Shown piece after piece: positions 6,854-14,813 of a stretch of 18,583 bases of DNA. Below the pieces are notes generated by a model. The model was not told the DNA's origin, made no database searches, and saw nothing but the letters and a program-made list of their open reading frames with translations. How positions within the stretch are numbered: the stretch's first letter is position 1; each line of letters starts with the position of its first letter. The translations under genes were made by a program, and so were the position numbers. The stretch is from Collinsella sp. (GTDB taxonomy: Bacteria; Actinomycetota; Coriobacteriia; Coriobacteriales; Coriobacteriaceae). The DNA is taken from positions 1 to 18,583 of the forward strand of contig DXMA01000013.1 of the NCBI GenBank assembly GCA_019414445.1, in the 5' to 3' direction.

Positions 6854-7348
6854 ATGGTCAAGACCAAGACCGAGCAGGCGATCATCGACGCGCTCGAGGC
6901 CGTCGCTCCCCAGCACGATGTCGACATCGTCGACGTCGAGCTCGTGGGCGCCACCAAGGCCCCCTGCGTGCGCGTGCGTATCGAGGGTGCCGAGGGTCAG
7001 AGCCTGTCTCTCAACGACGTCACGGCCAACACCAAGTGGGTCGGCGATGTGATTGAGGAGCTCGACCCTATCTCTTCGAGCTATACGCTTGAGGTGTCGA
7101 GCCCGGGCATGGCGCGCCCGCTGCGCCGCCCGTGCGACTTTGCCCGCTTTGTGGGCGAGAACTGTGAGCTCACCTCCACCGCCACTGAGGGCCGTCGCAA
7201 GTACGCCGGCAAGATTGCCGCTGCGACCGAGACCGACGTGACCCTCGAGCTCGAGGACGGCGAGTCCGTCACCCTCGATTTCTCTGATGTTAAAAAGTGC
7301 AAGTTGAAGCCCACCTACGACTTCAAGCCCGCGAAGGAAGGAAAGTAA
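6854..7348 (+). CDS. rimP: Ribosome maturation factor RimP
   Basis: This 164-residue protein has the RimP two-domain layout: an N-terminal alpha/beta domain (VDIVDVELVGATKAPCVRVR) and a C-terminal SH3-like barrel (RRKYAGKIAAATETDVTLEL). The family motif LEVSSPGMARPLRR lies between them. RimP assists maturation of the 30S subunit. The start was chosen at the ATG at 6854 because GGAGG (6842-6846) is 7 nt upstream. The same frame stays open leftwards, but through the promoter and terminator, so the longer reading is not credible. nusA follows after one base, with strong coupling expected. Confidence 0.95.
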   Translation: MVKTKTEQAIIDALEAVAPQHDVDIVDVELVGATKAPCVRVRIEGAEGQSLSLNDVTANTKWVGDVIEELDPISSSYTLEVSSPGMARPLRRPCDFARFVGENCELTSTATEGRRKYAGKIAAATETDVTLELEDGESVTLDFSDVKKCKLKPTYDFKPAKEGK

Positions 7349-7349
7349 G

Positions 7350-8597
7350 ATGGCAGCATCCGACATGATGTCCGCCCTGATGGAGCTTTGCCAGGAGAAG
7401 CACATCGACCAGCTCTACCTGATCGACCGCCTGGAGCAGTCGCTCGCCAAGAGCTATGCCGAGATCCTGCATCTTGAGTGGGGCGCCAAGGTGACCATCG
7501 ACCGCACCACCGGCAAGATCTACGTCTACCGCCTGGAGCCGATCGACGATTCCATGGACGAGGAGGGCAACTTCACCGAGTTCGAGGAGATCGACGTCAC
7601 CCCCAAGAACACGAGCCGCATCGCCGCCCAGCACGCCAAGGCCGAGATCAACGCCATCGTGCGCAACTCCGCCCGCGAGCAGATCTACGAGGAGTTCTCC
7701 GGCCGCATCGGTGACCTCATCAGCGGTACTGTGCTGCAGTCCACGCCCGACTTCACGATTGTCAAGATTCGCGAGGGCGTCGAGGCCGAGCTTCCGCACT
7801 TCGACCAGCGCCGTTACGAGAACGAGCGCAACGAGCGTCCGATGGGCGAGCGCTACCTGCACAATCAGCACATCAAGGCCGTGATCATCGACGTTCGCGA
7901 CCCCAACTCCAACCTGCAGCCGGTTCGTGGCGAGCACAGCCGTCCGCCGATTGTCATCTCCCGTACCCACCCCGAGCTCATGCGTCGTCTGTTTGAGCAG
8001 GAGGTGCCCGAGATCTATGAGGGCACCGTCCAGATCAAGTCGATCGCCCGCGAGCCCGGCCAGCGCTCCAAGGTCGCCGTCCACTCGCTCGACGATCGCC
8101 TGGATCCCGTTGGCGCCTGCGTCGGCCCCAAGGGCAGCCGTGTTCGCGCCGTCGTGGGCGAGCTCCGTGGCGAGCGCGTCGACGTCATCCTGTGGGATGC
8201 CGATCCGGCCGTCTACGTCGCCAACGCCCTGTCGCCTGCTAAGGTCACCCGCGTTCTTATCGACGAGGAGAAGGCCTACGCCGGCGTTATCGTGCCCGAC
8301 GACCAGCTGTCCCTCGCCATCGGCAAGGAGGGCCAGAACGCCCGCCTCGCCGCGCGCCTGACCGGCTGGCACATCGACATCAAGTCCGAGACCCTTGCCG
8401 CCGACATCCTCAAGAACGTTCCCGTTCACGAGGAGCCTGCCGCCGACCTGATCGGTGACGAGGAGGACGAGGACGTCCGTCGCTGCGAGTTCGTGTCCGA
8501 GGACGGCATCCAGTGCCGCAACCAGGCCCGTCCCGGCTCCCGTTTCTGCGGTGTCCACGACACCGACGCCTTCGATGATGCGGAGGACCTGATCTAG
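7350..8597 (+). CDS. nusA: Transcription termination/antitermination protein NusA with C-terminal zinc-finger-like tail
   Basis: This 415-residue protein binds RNA polymerase and modulates pausing, termination and antitermination. It shows the N-terminal RNAP-binding domain (about 1-105), an S1 domain (about 118-195, SGTVLQSTPDFTIVKI), and tandem KH domains with VGPKG at 258-262 and IGKEG at 324-328. The usual NusA ends soon after KH2. Here a further acidic linker (EEDED) leads to C379-x9-C389-x10-C400-x2-H403, which looks like a small zinc-binding module of the C..C..C.H type. AAGGAAGG (7334-7341) is the ribosome binding site. No ylxR gene lies downstream, unlike in many actinobacteria. The NusA identity is certain; the zinc function of the tail is inferred. 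Confidence 0.97.
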   Translation: MAASDMMSALMELCQEKHIDQLYLIDRLEQSLAKSYAEILHLEWGAKVTIDRTTGKIYVYRLEPIDDSMDEEGNFTEFEEIDVTPKNTSRIAAQHAKAEINAIVRNSAREQIYEEFSGRIGDLISGTVLQSTPDFTIVKIREGVEAELPHFDQRRYENERNERPMGERYLHNQHIKAVIIDVRDPNSNLQPVRGEHSRPPIVISRTHPELMRRLFEQEVPEIYEGTVQIKSIAREPGQRSKVAVHSLDDRLDPVGACVGPKGSRVRAVVGELRGERVDVILWDADPAVYVANALSPAKVTRVLIDEEKAYAGVIVPDDQLSLAIGKEGQNARLAARLTGWHIDIKSETLAADILKNVPVHEEPAADLIGDEEDEDVRRCEFVSEDGIQCRNQARPGSRFCGVHDTDAFDDAEDLI

Positions 8598-8606
8598 CGC
8601 GCGGTC

Positions 8607-8667
8607 GCGCCGGGCAGGTCCCGGCGCATACCCCACGCTCGTTCAGTCTCTAGGCACCTAAGGTGCC
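8607..8667 (+). other. Two hairpins in the nusA-infB spacer
   Basis: GCGCCGGG (8607-8614) and CCCGGCGC (8620-8627) form a perfect 8-bp GC stem with loop CAGGT and no T-run. GGCACC (8653-8658) and GGTGCC (8662-8667) form a second stem with loop TAA, just before the infB ribosome binding region (AGGGTAGGTGA, 8672-8682). Neither is a normal terminator. They may be RNA-processing or translation-control structures in the 91-nt spacer that stands where ylxR would often be. Confidence 0.5.
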
Positions 8668-8688
8668 AGAAAGGGTAGGTGAAGTCAT

Positions 8689-11403
8689 ATGGCAAAAGTC
8701 CGTGTGTCCACCCTGGCCAAAGAGTTCGGCATGACCTCCAAGGAACTGATGGGTCATCTCGCCGAAATGAAGATTCCCGCTAAGTCCGCTTCCTCCGCTC
8801 TGGAGGACGCCTACGTCGCTATGGTCCGCAAGCAGCTCGCCTCGGTGATCGAGGCCCGCGCCCAGGAAGTCGAGGCCGCCAAGCAGGCCGAGGAGCAGGC
8901 AGCCGCCGCCGAGGAGGCCGCACGCGCCGCCGAGGCCGAGCGTGAGCGCATCGCCGCCGAGAAGGCACGCGAGGAGGAGCGCCGCCAGTTTGCCGCAGCC
9001 CAGGCTGCCGAGGAGGCTGCCCGCGCCGAGGCCGAGGCCAAGAAGAAGGCCGAGCAGGAGCGCCTTGCCCGCGAGAAGGAGGAGGCTGCCCGCGAGGCCC
9101 AGCGCCGCGCCGTTCCCGCTTCCGACTCCGGTTCGCGCTTCCGTTCGCTGCTCGACCAGATCGCCGCACAGGAGACCGTGCTCAAGGAGAAGAAGGACGC
9201 CGAGCAGAAGGCCAAGGCCGAGCGCGCTTCCGAGCGCGGCAACCGTCGTGGCGGCAACAACGACCGTCGCGGTGGCCGTCGTAACGATCGCAACGCCTCC
9301 GACAACAACTCCGAGCGCAACGTCTCCGAGAGCCGTCCCCACAGCCATCGCACCAATGCCAGCAACAACGTCGCTGCCGGCATGGACTTCCCCAACCCCG
9401 ATAAGCAGGGCAAGGGCAAGAAGCGCAAGGGCGGTCACAATAACGAAGAGGACCACTACAGCCGCATGGCTCGCGAGGCCGAGGAGTACAGCCGCGAGAA
9501 GGTGCTCGAGGAGGCTCGTGCCGCCGTCGAGGAGGCCTCTCGCGAGTCCACTGGTCGCCGCAAAAAGCGCAAGGAGAAGCGCGAGCGCGAGGCCGCAAAG
9601 GCTCAGGAAGAGCGCAAGATTGAGGAGGCGCTGGCCCAGGGCGTGAACCCCGAGGACCTCGACGCCATCAAGGTCTCCCAGGGTGTTACCGTCCAGGAGC
9701 TCGCCGAGGCGCTCGACGTTCCGGCCAACGACATCATCAAGCGCCTGTTCCTGCTGGGCACACCGCTTACCATGACGCAGTCCATGTCCGACGACCTCGT
9801 CGAGCTCGTTGCCGACGACCTGGGCCGCCAGATCAAGATCATCACTCCCGAGGAGGAGAACACCTTCTCGTTCTACGACGATCCCGCCGACCTTAAGCCG
9901 CGTGCCCCGGTCGTCACCGTCATGGGTCACGTCGACCACGGCAAGACGAGCCTGCTCGACGCCATCCGTCACACCGGCGTCGCTGCCGGCGAGGCGGGCG
10001 GCATTACGCAGGCCATCGGCGCTTCGCAGGTCATGATCAACGACCGCAAGATTACTTTCATCGATACCCCCGGTCACGCCACGTTTACGGCCATGCGTGC
10101 CCGCGGCGCCAAGGTGACCGATATCGTCATCCTGATCGTGGCTGCCGACGACGGCGTCATGCCCCAGACCATTGAGTCGATCAACCACGCCAAGGCCGCC
10201 GGCGTCCCCATCGTCGTCGCCGTCAACAAGATCGATAAGCCGGGTGCCAACCCCGACCGCGTGCGCCAGGAGCTCACCGAGTACGGCATCATCCCCGAGG
10301 AGTGGGGCGGACAGAACATGTTCGTCAATATCTCGGCCAAGCAGAAGATCGGTATCGACGACCTGCTCGAGACCGTCCTGCTCCAGGCCGACGTGCTCGA
10401 GCTCAAGGCCAACCCCGATACGTTCGCTTCGGGCAACGTCCTTGAGGCTAAGCTCGACAAGGGCCGCGGCTCGGTCGCTACCGTGCTCGTGACCCGCGGT
10501 ACCCTGCACGTGGGCGATACGCTGGTCGCCGGCCTTACCTACGGCCGCGTCCGCGCCATGCTCGACCCCAAGGGCAACGCCGTCACCGAGGCCGGTCCCT
10601 CCGACGCCGTCGAGATCCTGGGCCTGCAGTCCGTCCCCAACGCCGGCGATGAGTTCCGCGTGTTCGAGGACGAGCGCGAGGCTCGCGCCCTGGCCGATGA
10701 GCGTTCGCTCAAGGCCCGCATCGAGGAGCAGAGCCGCGTGAAGCATGTGACGCTCGAGAACCTCTTCGAGACCATCGCCGACGCCGAGGTCAAGGAGCTC
10801 AACCTGATCATCAAGGCCGACGTCCAGGGTTCTATCGAGGCCCTTCAGGACTCCCTCGACAAGATGGACCAGTCCGAGGTGCGCATCAACACGATCCACT
10901 CCGCCGTTGGCGCCATCAACGAGACCGACGTCGTTCTGGCCGACGCCTCCAACGCCATCATCATCGGCTTTGGCGTCCGTCCCGACGGCAAGGCCCGCTC
11001 CGCCGCCGAGCGCGAGGGCGTCGAGATCCGTTGCTACGACGTCATCTACAAGTGCCTCGAGGACCTCGACGCAGCCCGTATCGGCATGCTCAAGCCCACC
11101 GAGGTCGAGGTTTCCACGGGTACCGCGACCGTTCTGGACACCTTCAAGGTGCCCAAGGTCGGTATCGCCGCCGGTGTCCGCGTCGAAGAGGGCGAGATCG
11201 CCGCGACCGATTCCGTGCGCCTGGTGCGCGACGGCATCGTGGTCTTCAACGGTAAAATCGCCTCGATGCGCCACTACAAGGACGAGGCCAAGAGCCTCAA
11301 GAGCGGCTCCGAGGGCGGTATTGGCCTGGAGAACTTCCAGGACATCAAGCCTGGCGACACCATTGAGGGCTACCGCATCGACCAGGTTGCCCGTACCGAG
11401 TAG
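8689..11403 (+). CDS. infB: Translation initiation factor IF-2
   Basis: This 904-residue GTPase delivers initiator fMet-tRNA to the 30S subunit and promotes subunit joining. It starts with an IF2_N helical module (1-45, VSTLAKEFGMTSKELMGHL). A long Ala/Glu/Arg charged helical region follows (about 55-140), then a basic Arg/Gly/Asn-rich stretch (about 183-203). A second IF2_N module lies at about 329-385. The G domain has G1 GHVDHGKT (413-420), G3 DTPGH (459-463), G4 NKID (513-516) and G5 SAK (549-551). Domains II-IV complete the C-terminus, with IKADVQGSIEAL marking domain III. The length is typical of actinobacterial IF-2. rbfA follows after 11 bp. Confidence 0.98.
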   Translation: MAKVRVSTLAKEFGMTSKELMGHLAEMKIPAKSASSALEDAYVAMVRKQLASVIEARAQEVEAAKQAEEQAAAAEEAARAAEAERERIAAEKAREEERRQFAAAQAAEEAARAEAEAKKKAEQERLAREKEEAAREAQRRAVPASDSGSRFRSLLDQIAAQETVLKEKKDAEQKAKAERASERGNRRGGNNDRRGGRRNDRNASDNNSERNVSESRPHSHRTNASNNVAAGMDFPNPDKQGKGKKRKGGHNNEEDHYSRMAREAEEYSREKVLEEARAAVEEASRESTGRRKKRKEKREREAAKAQEERKIEEALAQGVNPEDLDAIKVSQGVTVQELAEALDVPANDIIKRLFLLGTPLTMTQSMSDDLVELVADDLGRQIKIITPEEENTFSFYDDPADLKPRAPVVTVMGHVDHGKTSLLDAIRHTGVAAGEAGGITQAIGASQVMINDRKITFIDTPGHATFTAMRARGAKVTDIVILIVAADDGVMPQTIESINHAKAAGVPIVVAVNKIDKPGANPDRVRQELTEYGIIPEEWGGQNMFVNISAKQKIGIDDLLETVLLQADVLELKANPDTFASGNVLEAKLDKGRGSVATVLVTRGTLHVGDTLVAGLTYGRVRAMLDPKGNAVTEAGPSDAVEILGLQSVPNAGDEFRVFEDEREARALADERSLKARIEEQSRVKHVTLENLFETIADAEVKELNLIIKADVQGSIEALQDSLDKMDQSEVRINTIHSAVGAINETDVVLADASNAIIIGFGVRPDGKARSAAEREGVEIRCYDVIYKCLEDLDAARIGMLKPTEVEVSTGTATVLDTFKVPKVGIAAGVRVEEGEIAATDSVRLVRDGIVVFNGKIASMRHYKDEAKSLKSGSEGGIGLENFQDIKPGDTIEGYRIDQVARTE

Positions 11404-11414
11404 GGGGTAGCGCT

Positions 11415-11825
11415 ATGAAGCAAACGCAGGCAACCCGCCGTCTGGGCGAGCAGCTTCGCGAGAAGCTTGGTTATATCCTGCTTTTTGAGGTTTCCGATCC
11501 GCGTCTCGACCTGGTTACTTTGACCGCGGTCGAGGTCGCGGTGGACCGTTCGTTCGCGCGTGTGTACGTGTCGTGCGATGCGAGCCGCTACGACGAGGTC
11601 ATGGAGGCGCTCGCTAGCGCCAAGGGCCGTATTCGCAGCCTGTTGGCTCGCTCGCTCGATTGGCGTGTTACGCCCGAGCTCGATTTTCGCATCGATCGCT
11701 CGACCGATGAGGCCGAGCGCATCACGCGTGCGCTGGAAAACGTTCCCGCCACGCTTGCGATCGAAAAGGACGAGGACGGCTATCCGATAGCGGATGCCGC
11801 CCAGGAGGCAGCTTTAGATGACTAA
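11415..11825 (+). CDS. rbfA: 30S ribosome-binding factor A
   Basis: This 136-residue protein has the KH-like RbfA fold: an N-terminal helix with QATRRLGEQLREKLGYILLFEVSDPRL, the strand LVTLTAVEVAVDRSFARVYVS, and a C-terminal helix and strand ending in PELDFRIDRSTDEAERI. RbfA acts late in 30S maturation and cold adaptation by helping 16S rRNA processing. The ATG lies 11 nt after the infB stop; the preceding G-run (11403-11408) can serve as ribosome binding site. The 3' end overlaps the next gene by 8 bp, which suggests coupled translation. Confidence 0.93.
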   Translation: MKQTQATRRLGEQLREKLGYILLFEVSDPRLDLVTLTAVEVAVDRSFARVYVSCDASRYDEVMEALASAKGRIRSLLARSLDWRVTPELDFRIDRSTDEAERITRALENVPATLAIEKDEDGYPIADAAQEAALDD

Positions 11826-12861
11826 TTCCGCCGACCTCGCCTCGTGCGAGTCTGCAGATATTCAGCGGCGCATCCTCGAGCTCATCGAGGATGCGTCCTC
11901 CATTGCGATTTCGGGACATACTTCTCCCGATGGCGACGCCCTGGGCTCCGTGTTGGGTCTGGGCCTTTCGCTCATGAAGTTTTTTCCCAACAAGGACATT
12001 GCGCTGCTGTTGGCAGACGATGACCCGGTTCCGCGTATCTACCGCTTTATGGAAGGCTCCGATCGCCTGGTGCCGGCATCTGCGTACACCGGCAATCCTG
12101 ACCTGTTCATCTCGGTGGACGTACCGGTCGTAGAGCGTCTCAATAATTCCGCCGAGGTGCTTCGTCGCTCCAAGCATGTGGTGTGCTTCGATCACCATCC
12201 GGCGCGCGAGGAGTTTGCCGAGCTCAGCCTGAGGCGCGTCGAAGCTGCAGCCTGCGCCATGATCATCGACCGCTTCTTGGACAATTGCGGCATTGTCGCA
12301 CGTGATGGCGTTGCAACCTGCCTGCTGTGTGGCTTGGTTACCGATACCGGCCGTTTTCAGTACCAAAACGCCGACGCCGCCGCGTTCCATGCAGCCTCGC
12401 GTCTGGTTGCCCACGGTGCCGATCCGGCGCGTGTGGCACTCGAGGTCTACCAGAGCATGCGCGTTGAGTTTTTGCACCTCAAGTCCATCGTTATGGGCCG
12501 CATTAAGACGGTGGCCCACGGGCGCGTCGCGTATAGCTACGCGTACCAGAGTGACCTTGAGGCGTGCGGTGTCACCTCGGATGAGTGCGACGGTCTGGTT
12601 GACGTGGTGCGCTCGGTGATGGGCGTCGAGGTCTGCCTGTTCCTGAAGGGCATTGAGGGCGATACCAAGGTGCGCGGCAACCTGCGCTCCAAGGGTGACC
12701 TCAACGTGTCCGAGATCGCTGCTGCCTTTGGCGGAGGCGGACATCCTGCTGCCGCCGGTTTCTCCAACAACGGAACGATTCTCGAGACGCTCACCGTGGC
12801 ACTTCCCATGCTGGCCGAACTGGTAGGGGAGGATCCCGCTTCGGTGACCGTCGAGCTTTAA
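11818..12861 (+). CDS. nrnA: DHH/DHHA1 phosphoesterase, bifunctional oligoribonuclease/pAp phosphatase NrnA-like
   Basis: This 347-residue protein has the DHH-DHHA1 layout. Metal-binding motifs are GHTSPDGD (33-40), the strand aspartate D101 (SVDVP), DHH (125-127) and TDTGRFQ (176-181). The DHHA1 domain has GGGGHPAAAG (305-314). NrnA-type enzymes degrade very short oligoribonucleotides and dephosphorylate 3'-phosphoadenosine 5'-phosphate. A cyclic-dinucleotide hydrolase role, as in related DHH proteins, cannot be excluded, but the length and missing membrane/PAS regions favour NrnA. AGGAGG (11803-11808) lies inside the end of rbfA, 9 nt before the ATG. The position between rbfA and truB is common in Gram-positive bacteria. 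Confidence 0.92.
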   Translation: MTNSADLASCESADIQRRILELIEDASSIAISGHTSPDGDALGSVLGLGLSLMKFFPNKDIALLLADDDPVPRIYRFMEGSDRLVPASAYTGNPDLFISVDVPVVERLNNSAEVLRRSKHVVCFDHHPAREEFAELSLRRVEAAACAMIIDRFLDNCGIVARDGVATCLLCGLVTDTGRFQYQNADAAAFHAASRLVAHGADPARVALEVYQSMRVEFLHLKSIVMGRIKTVAHGRVAYSYAYQSDLEACGVTSDECDGLVDVVRSVMGVEVCLFLKGIEGDTKVRGNLRSKGDLNVSEIAAAFGGGGHPAAAGFSNNGTILETLTVALPMLAELVGEDPASVTVEL

Positions 12862-12876
12862 CTTTTTGGATGGTAC

Positions 12877-13809
12877 ATGGCTCGTCGTACGCCTTCTCAA
12901 CTGAATATGCTGCTCGCCGTCGATAAGCCGGTGGGCTGCACGTCCCACGATGTGGTTTCGCAATGCCGGCGCGCCCTCCATGAGCGACGCGTCGGCCATG
13001 CCGGCACGCTCGACCCCATGGCATCGGGTGTCATGGTGGTGGGTGTGGGCCAGGCCACCCGTCTGCTGGGCATGCTCACGCTCGATACCAAAAGCTATGT
13101 CGCCGACATCTCGTTTGGCGCCGAGACCAATACCGATGATGCGGAGGGCGAGGCGGTCCGCACGGTGGCTGTTGCCAACGAGCTCCGCGATCCTGCCTAT
13201 GCCCGTGAGCGCCTGGCCGCTATGCTGGGTCCGCAGATGCAGGTGCCGCCGGCGTTTTCGGCTATCTCGGTCAATGGCGTTCGCGCCTACAAGTCTGCTC
13301 GTGAGGGCAATGCGGTGGACCTACCTCCGCGCCCCGTCGAGGTCTATGCCGCCGACCTGATCGCCGTGGGCGGCGAAGGTGATACGTGTGTGTGGACCGT
13401 GGCGTTCTCGGTGAGCAAGGGCACCTATATCCGTGCGCTCGCTCGCGACTTGGGCCGCGCCTGCGAGAGCGCCGCGCACATTTCCGCGCTGCGCCGCACG
13501 GCCTCCGGTGTTGTTTCCATTGGCGCCTGTCATGCGGTCGAGGAGCTTTCTCCCGAGTCCGCGCCCGGCTTTGCCCTGGATCCCATTGCGGCCCTGGGCG
13601 CCACGCGTGTTGACTTGCCGGACAATCTTGCCGAAGACCTGCTCTGCGGCCGACGCATTCCCGTTGAGCGTGCGCTTGCCGATTTCGATGCTTCGAAAGC
13701 GCCGTTTGCGCTGGTGCTCGATGGGGGACTCAAGGCGCTCGCCCGCATCGAAAGTGGCCGTTTTGTCATGGAGCACGTGTTTCCGCAGGCAATCGGCGGT
13801 GTTCGATGA
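12877..13809 (+). CDS. truB: tRNA pseudouridine(55) synthase TruB
   Basis: This 310-residue enzyme isomerises U55 in the T-loop of tRNAs. The catalytic motif GHAGTLDPMASG contains the nucleophile D46. The conserved tyrosine Y74 (TKSYVADI) and the motif SKGTYIRALARDLG (180-193) are also present. The C-terminal part (about 235-310) resembles the PUA-like tail, although weakly. The ATG at 12877 has only a weak ribosome binding site (GGATGG). A downstream in-frame ATG at 12907 (MLLAVDKPVG) is possible but has no better site. The stop codon overlaps the ribF start as ATGA. Confidence 0.95.
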   Translation: MARRTPSQLNMLLAVDKPVGCTSHDVVSQCRRALHERRVGHAGTLDPMASGVMVVGVGQATRLLGMLTLDTKSYVADISFGAETNTDDAEGEAVRTVAVANELRDPAYARERLAAMLGPQMQVPPAFSAISVNGVRAYKSAREGNAVDLPPRPVEVYAADLIAVGGEGDTCVWTVAFSVSKGTYIRALARDLGRACESAAHISALRRTASGVVSIGACHAVEELSPESAPGFALDPIAALGATRVDLPDNLAEDLLCGRRIPVERALADFDASKAPFALVLDGGLKALARIESGRFVMEHVFPQAIGGVR

Positions 13810-14813
13810 TGTTGTCCGCTCGCGAGCTCGCGCGTATCTTTTTTGAAGGCGAGTCGGACGAGGCTCGCATCGACACTGCCGATGCGTTTGATGAGTGCGA
13901 GCACTTGGGTGCTGCCTCGATCGCCATTGGCGTGTTCGATGGCGTTCACCGTGGACACCGGGAACTCATCGAAGCGCTTGTCCGTGATGCCCGTGCCCAT
14001 GGCTGCAAGGCGGTCGTGGTCACTTTCGATCCCGATCCGGACGTTGTGGTGAGTCCTTCGCCCGCTCAAAAATTGATGACGACGGCCGACCGTCTACATG
14101 CCTTGGCTCAGACCGGGGTCGATGCAGTGGTGGCCGTTCCCTTTACGCCTGAGGTTGCGGCACTCGACCATGTCGGTTTTCTCACACTGTTGTCACGCGT
14201 GGTCGACATTCGTTCGATTCGCGTTGGCAGCGATTTTAGGCTGGGTCGCGGCGGTGCTTCTGGTGTTGCCGAGATGCGCGCCTGGGGTGCCGAGCGCGGC
14301 GTTGACGTATACGGGCACGACTTGCTTTGCGAGGGCGGTGAGGCCATTTGCGCCACCCGCATTCGTCACGAGCTGAGACAGGGCCATGTGGGGCTTGCTG
14401 CTGGGTTACTCGGACGCCCGTATATGGTGCGCGGCGGTGTTATTCGCGGCCGTCACGAGGGCTCTGGCATGGGCTTTCCCACGGCAAACCTACAGGTTCC
14501 CGACGGCATTCAGGTGCCTGCCGATGGCGTGTATGAGGGCCTGTTGCTGGTAAACGACATCGTGTGGCCCGCTGCCGTTAACGTCGGACTGCCGCCGACG
14601 TATGCCGACGATGCGGCATCTGCGCATCTCGAGGCTAATTTAATTGGTTATACGGGCGACCTGTACGGCGCTTCCGTTTCGCTGGCGTTTACGCGCTGGC
14701 TGCGTCCGTCGCGCGTGTTCGATTCGCTGGATGAGTTGATCGCGACCGTCGAGGGTAATATCGAAGATATTCGTCACAACTTGGGCGAGCAGGGGGTGAG
14801 TGTCCGTGATTAG
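13806..14813 (+). CDS. ribF: Bifunctional riboflavin kinase/FAD synthetase
   Basis: This 335-residue protein converts riboflavin to FMN and then FAD. The N-terminal nucleotidyltransferase domain shows GVFDGVHRGH (42-51) and the later VGSDFRLGRGG (140-150). The C-terminal flavokinase domain shows GRPYMVRGGVIRG (203-215), the PTAN motif (225-228) and LEANLIGYTGDLYG (275-288) carrying the catalytic-type glutamate E276. The N-terminal lead of about 38 residues before the first strand is somewhat longer than usual. The start overlaps the truB stop by 4 bp (ATGA; a second ATG follows at 13809), indicating coupled translation. Confidence 0.96.
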   Translation: MMLSARELARIFFEGESDEARIDTADAFDECEHLGAASIAIGVFDGVHRGHRELIEALVRDARAHGCKAVVVTFDPDPDVVVSPSPAQKLMTTADRLHALAQTGVDAVVAVPFTPEVAALDHVGFLTLLSRVVDIRSIRVGSDFRLGRGGASGVAEMRAWGAERGVDVYGHDLLCEGGEAICATRIRHELRQGHVGLAAGLLGRPYMVRGGVIRGRHEGSGMGFPTANLQVPDGIQVPADGVYEGLLLVNDIVWPAAVNVGLPPTYADDAASAHLEANLIGYTGDLYGASVSLAFTRWLRPSRVFDSLDELIATVEGNIEDIRHNLGEQGVSVRD

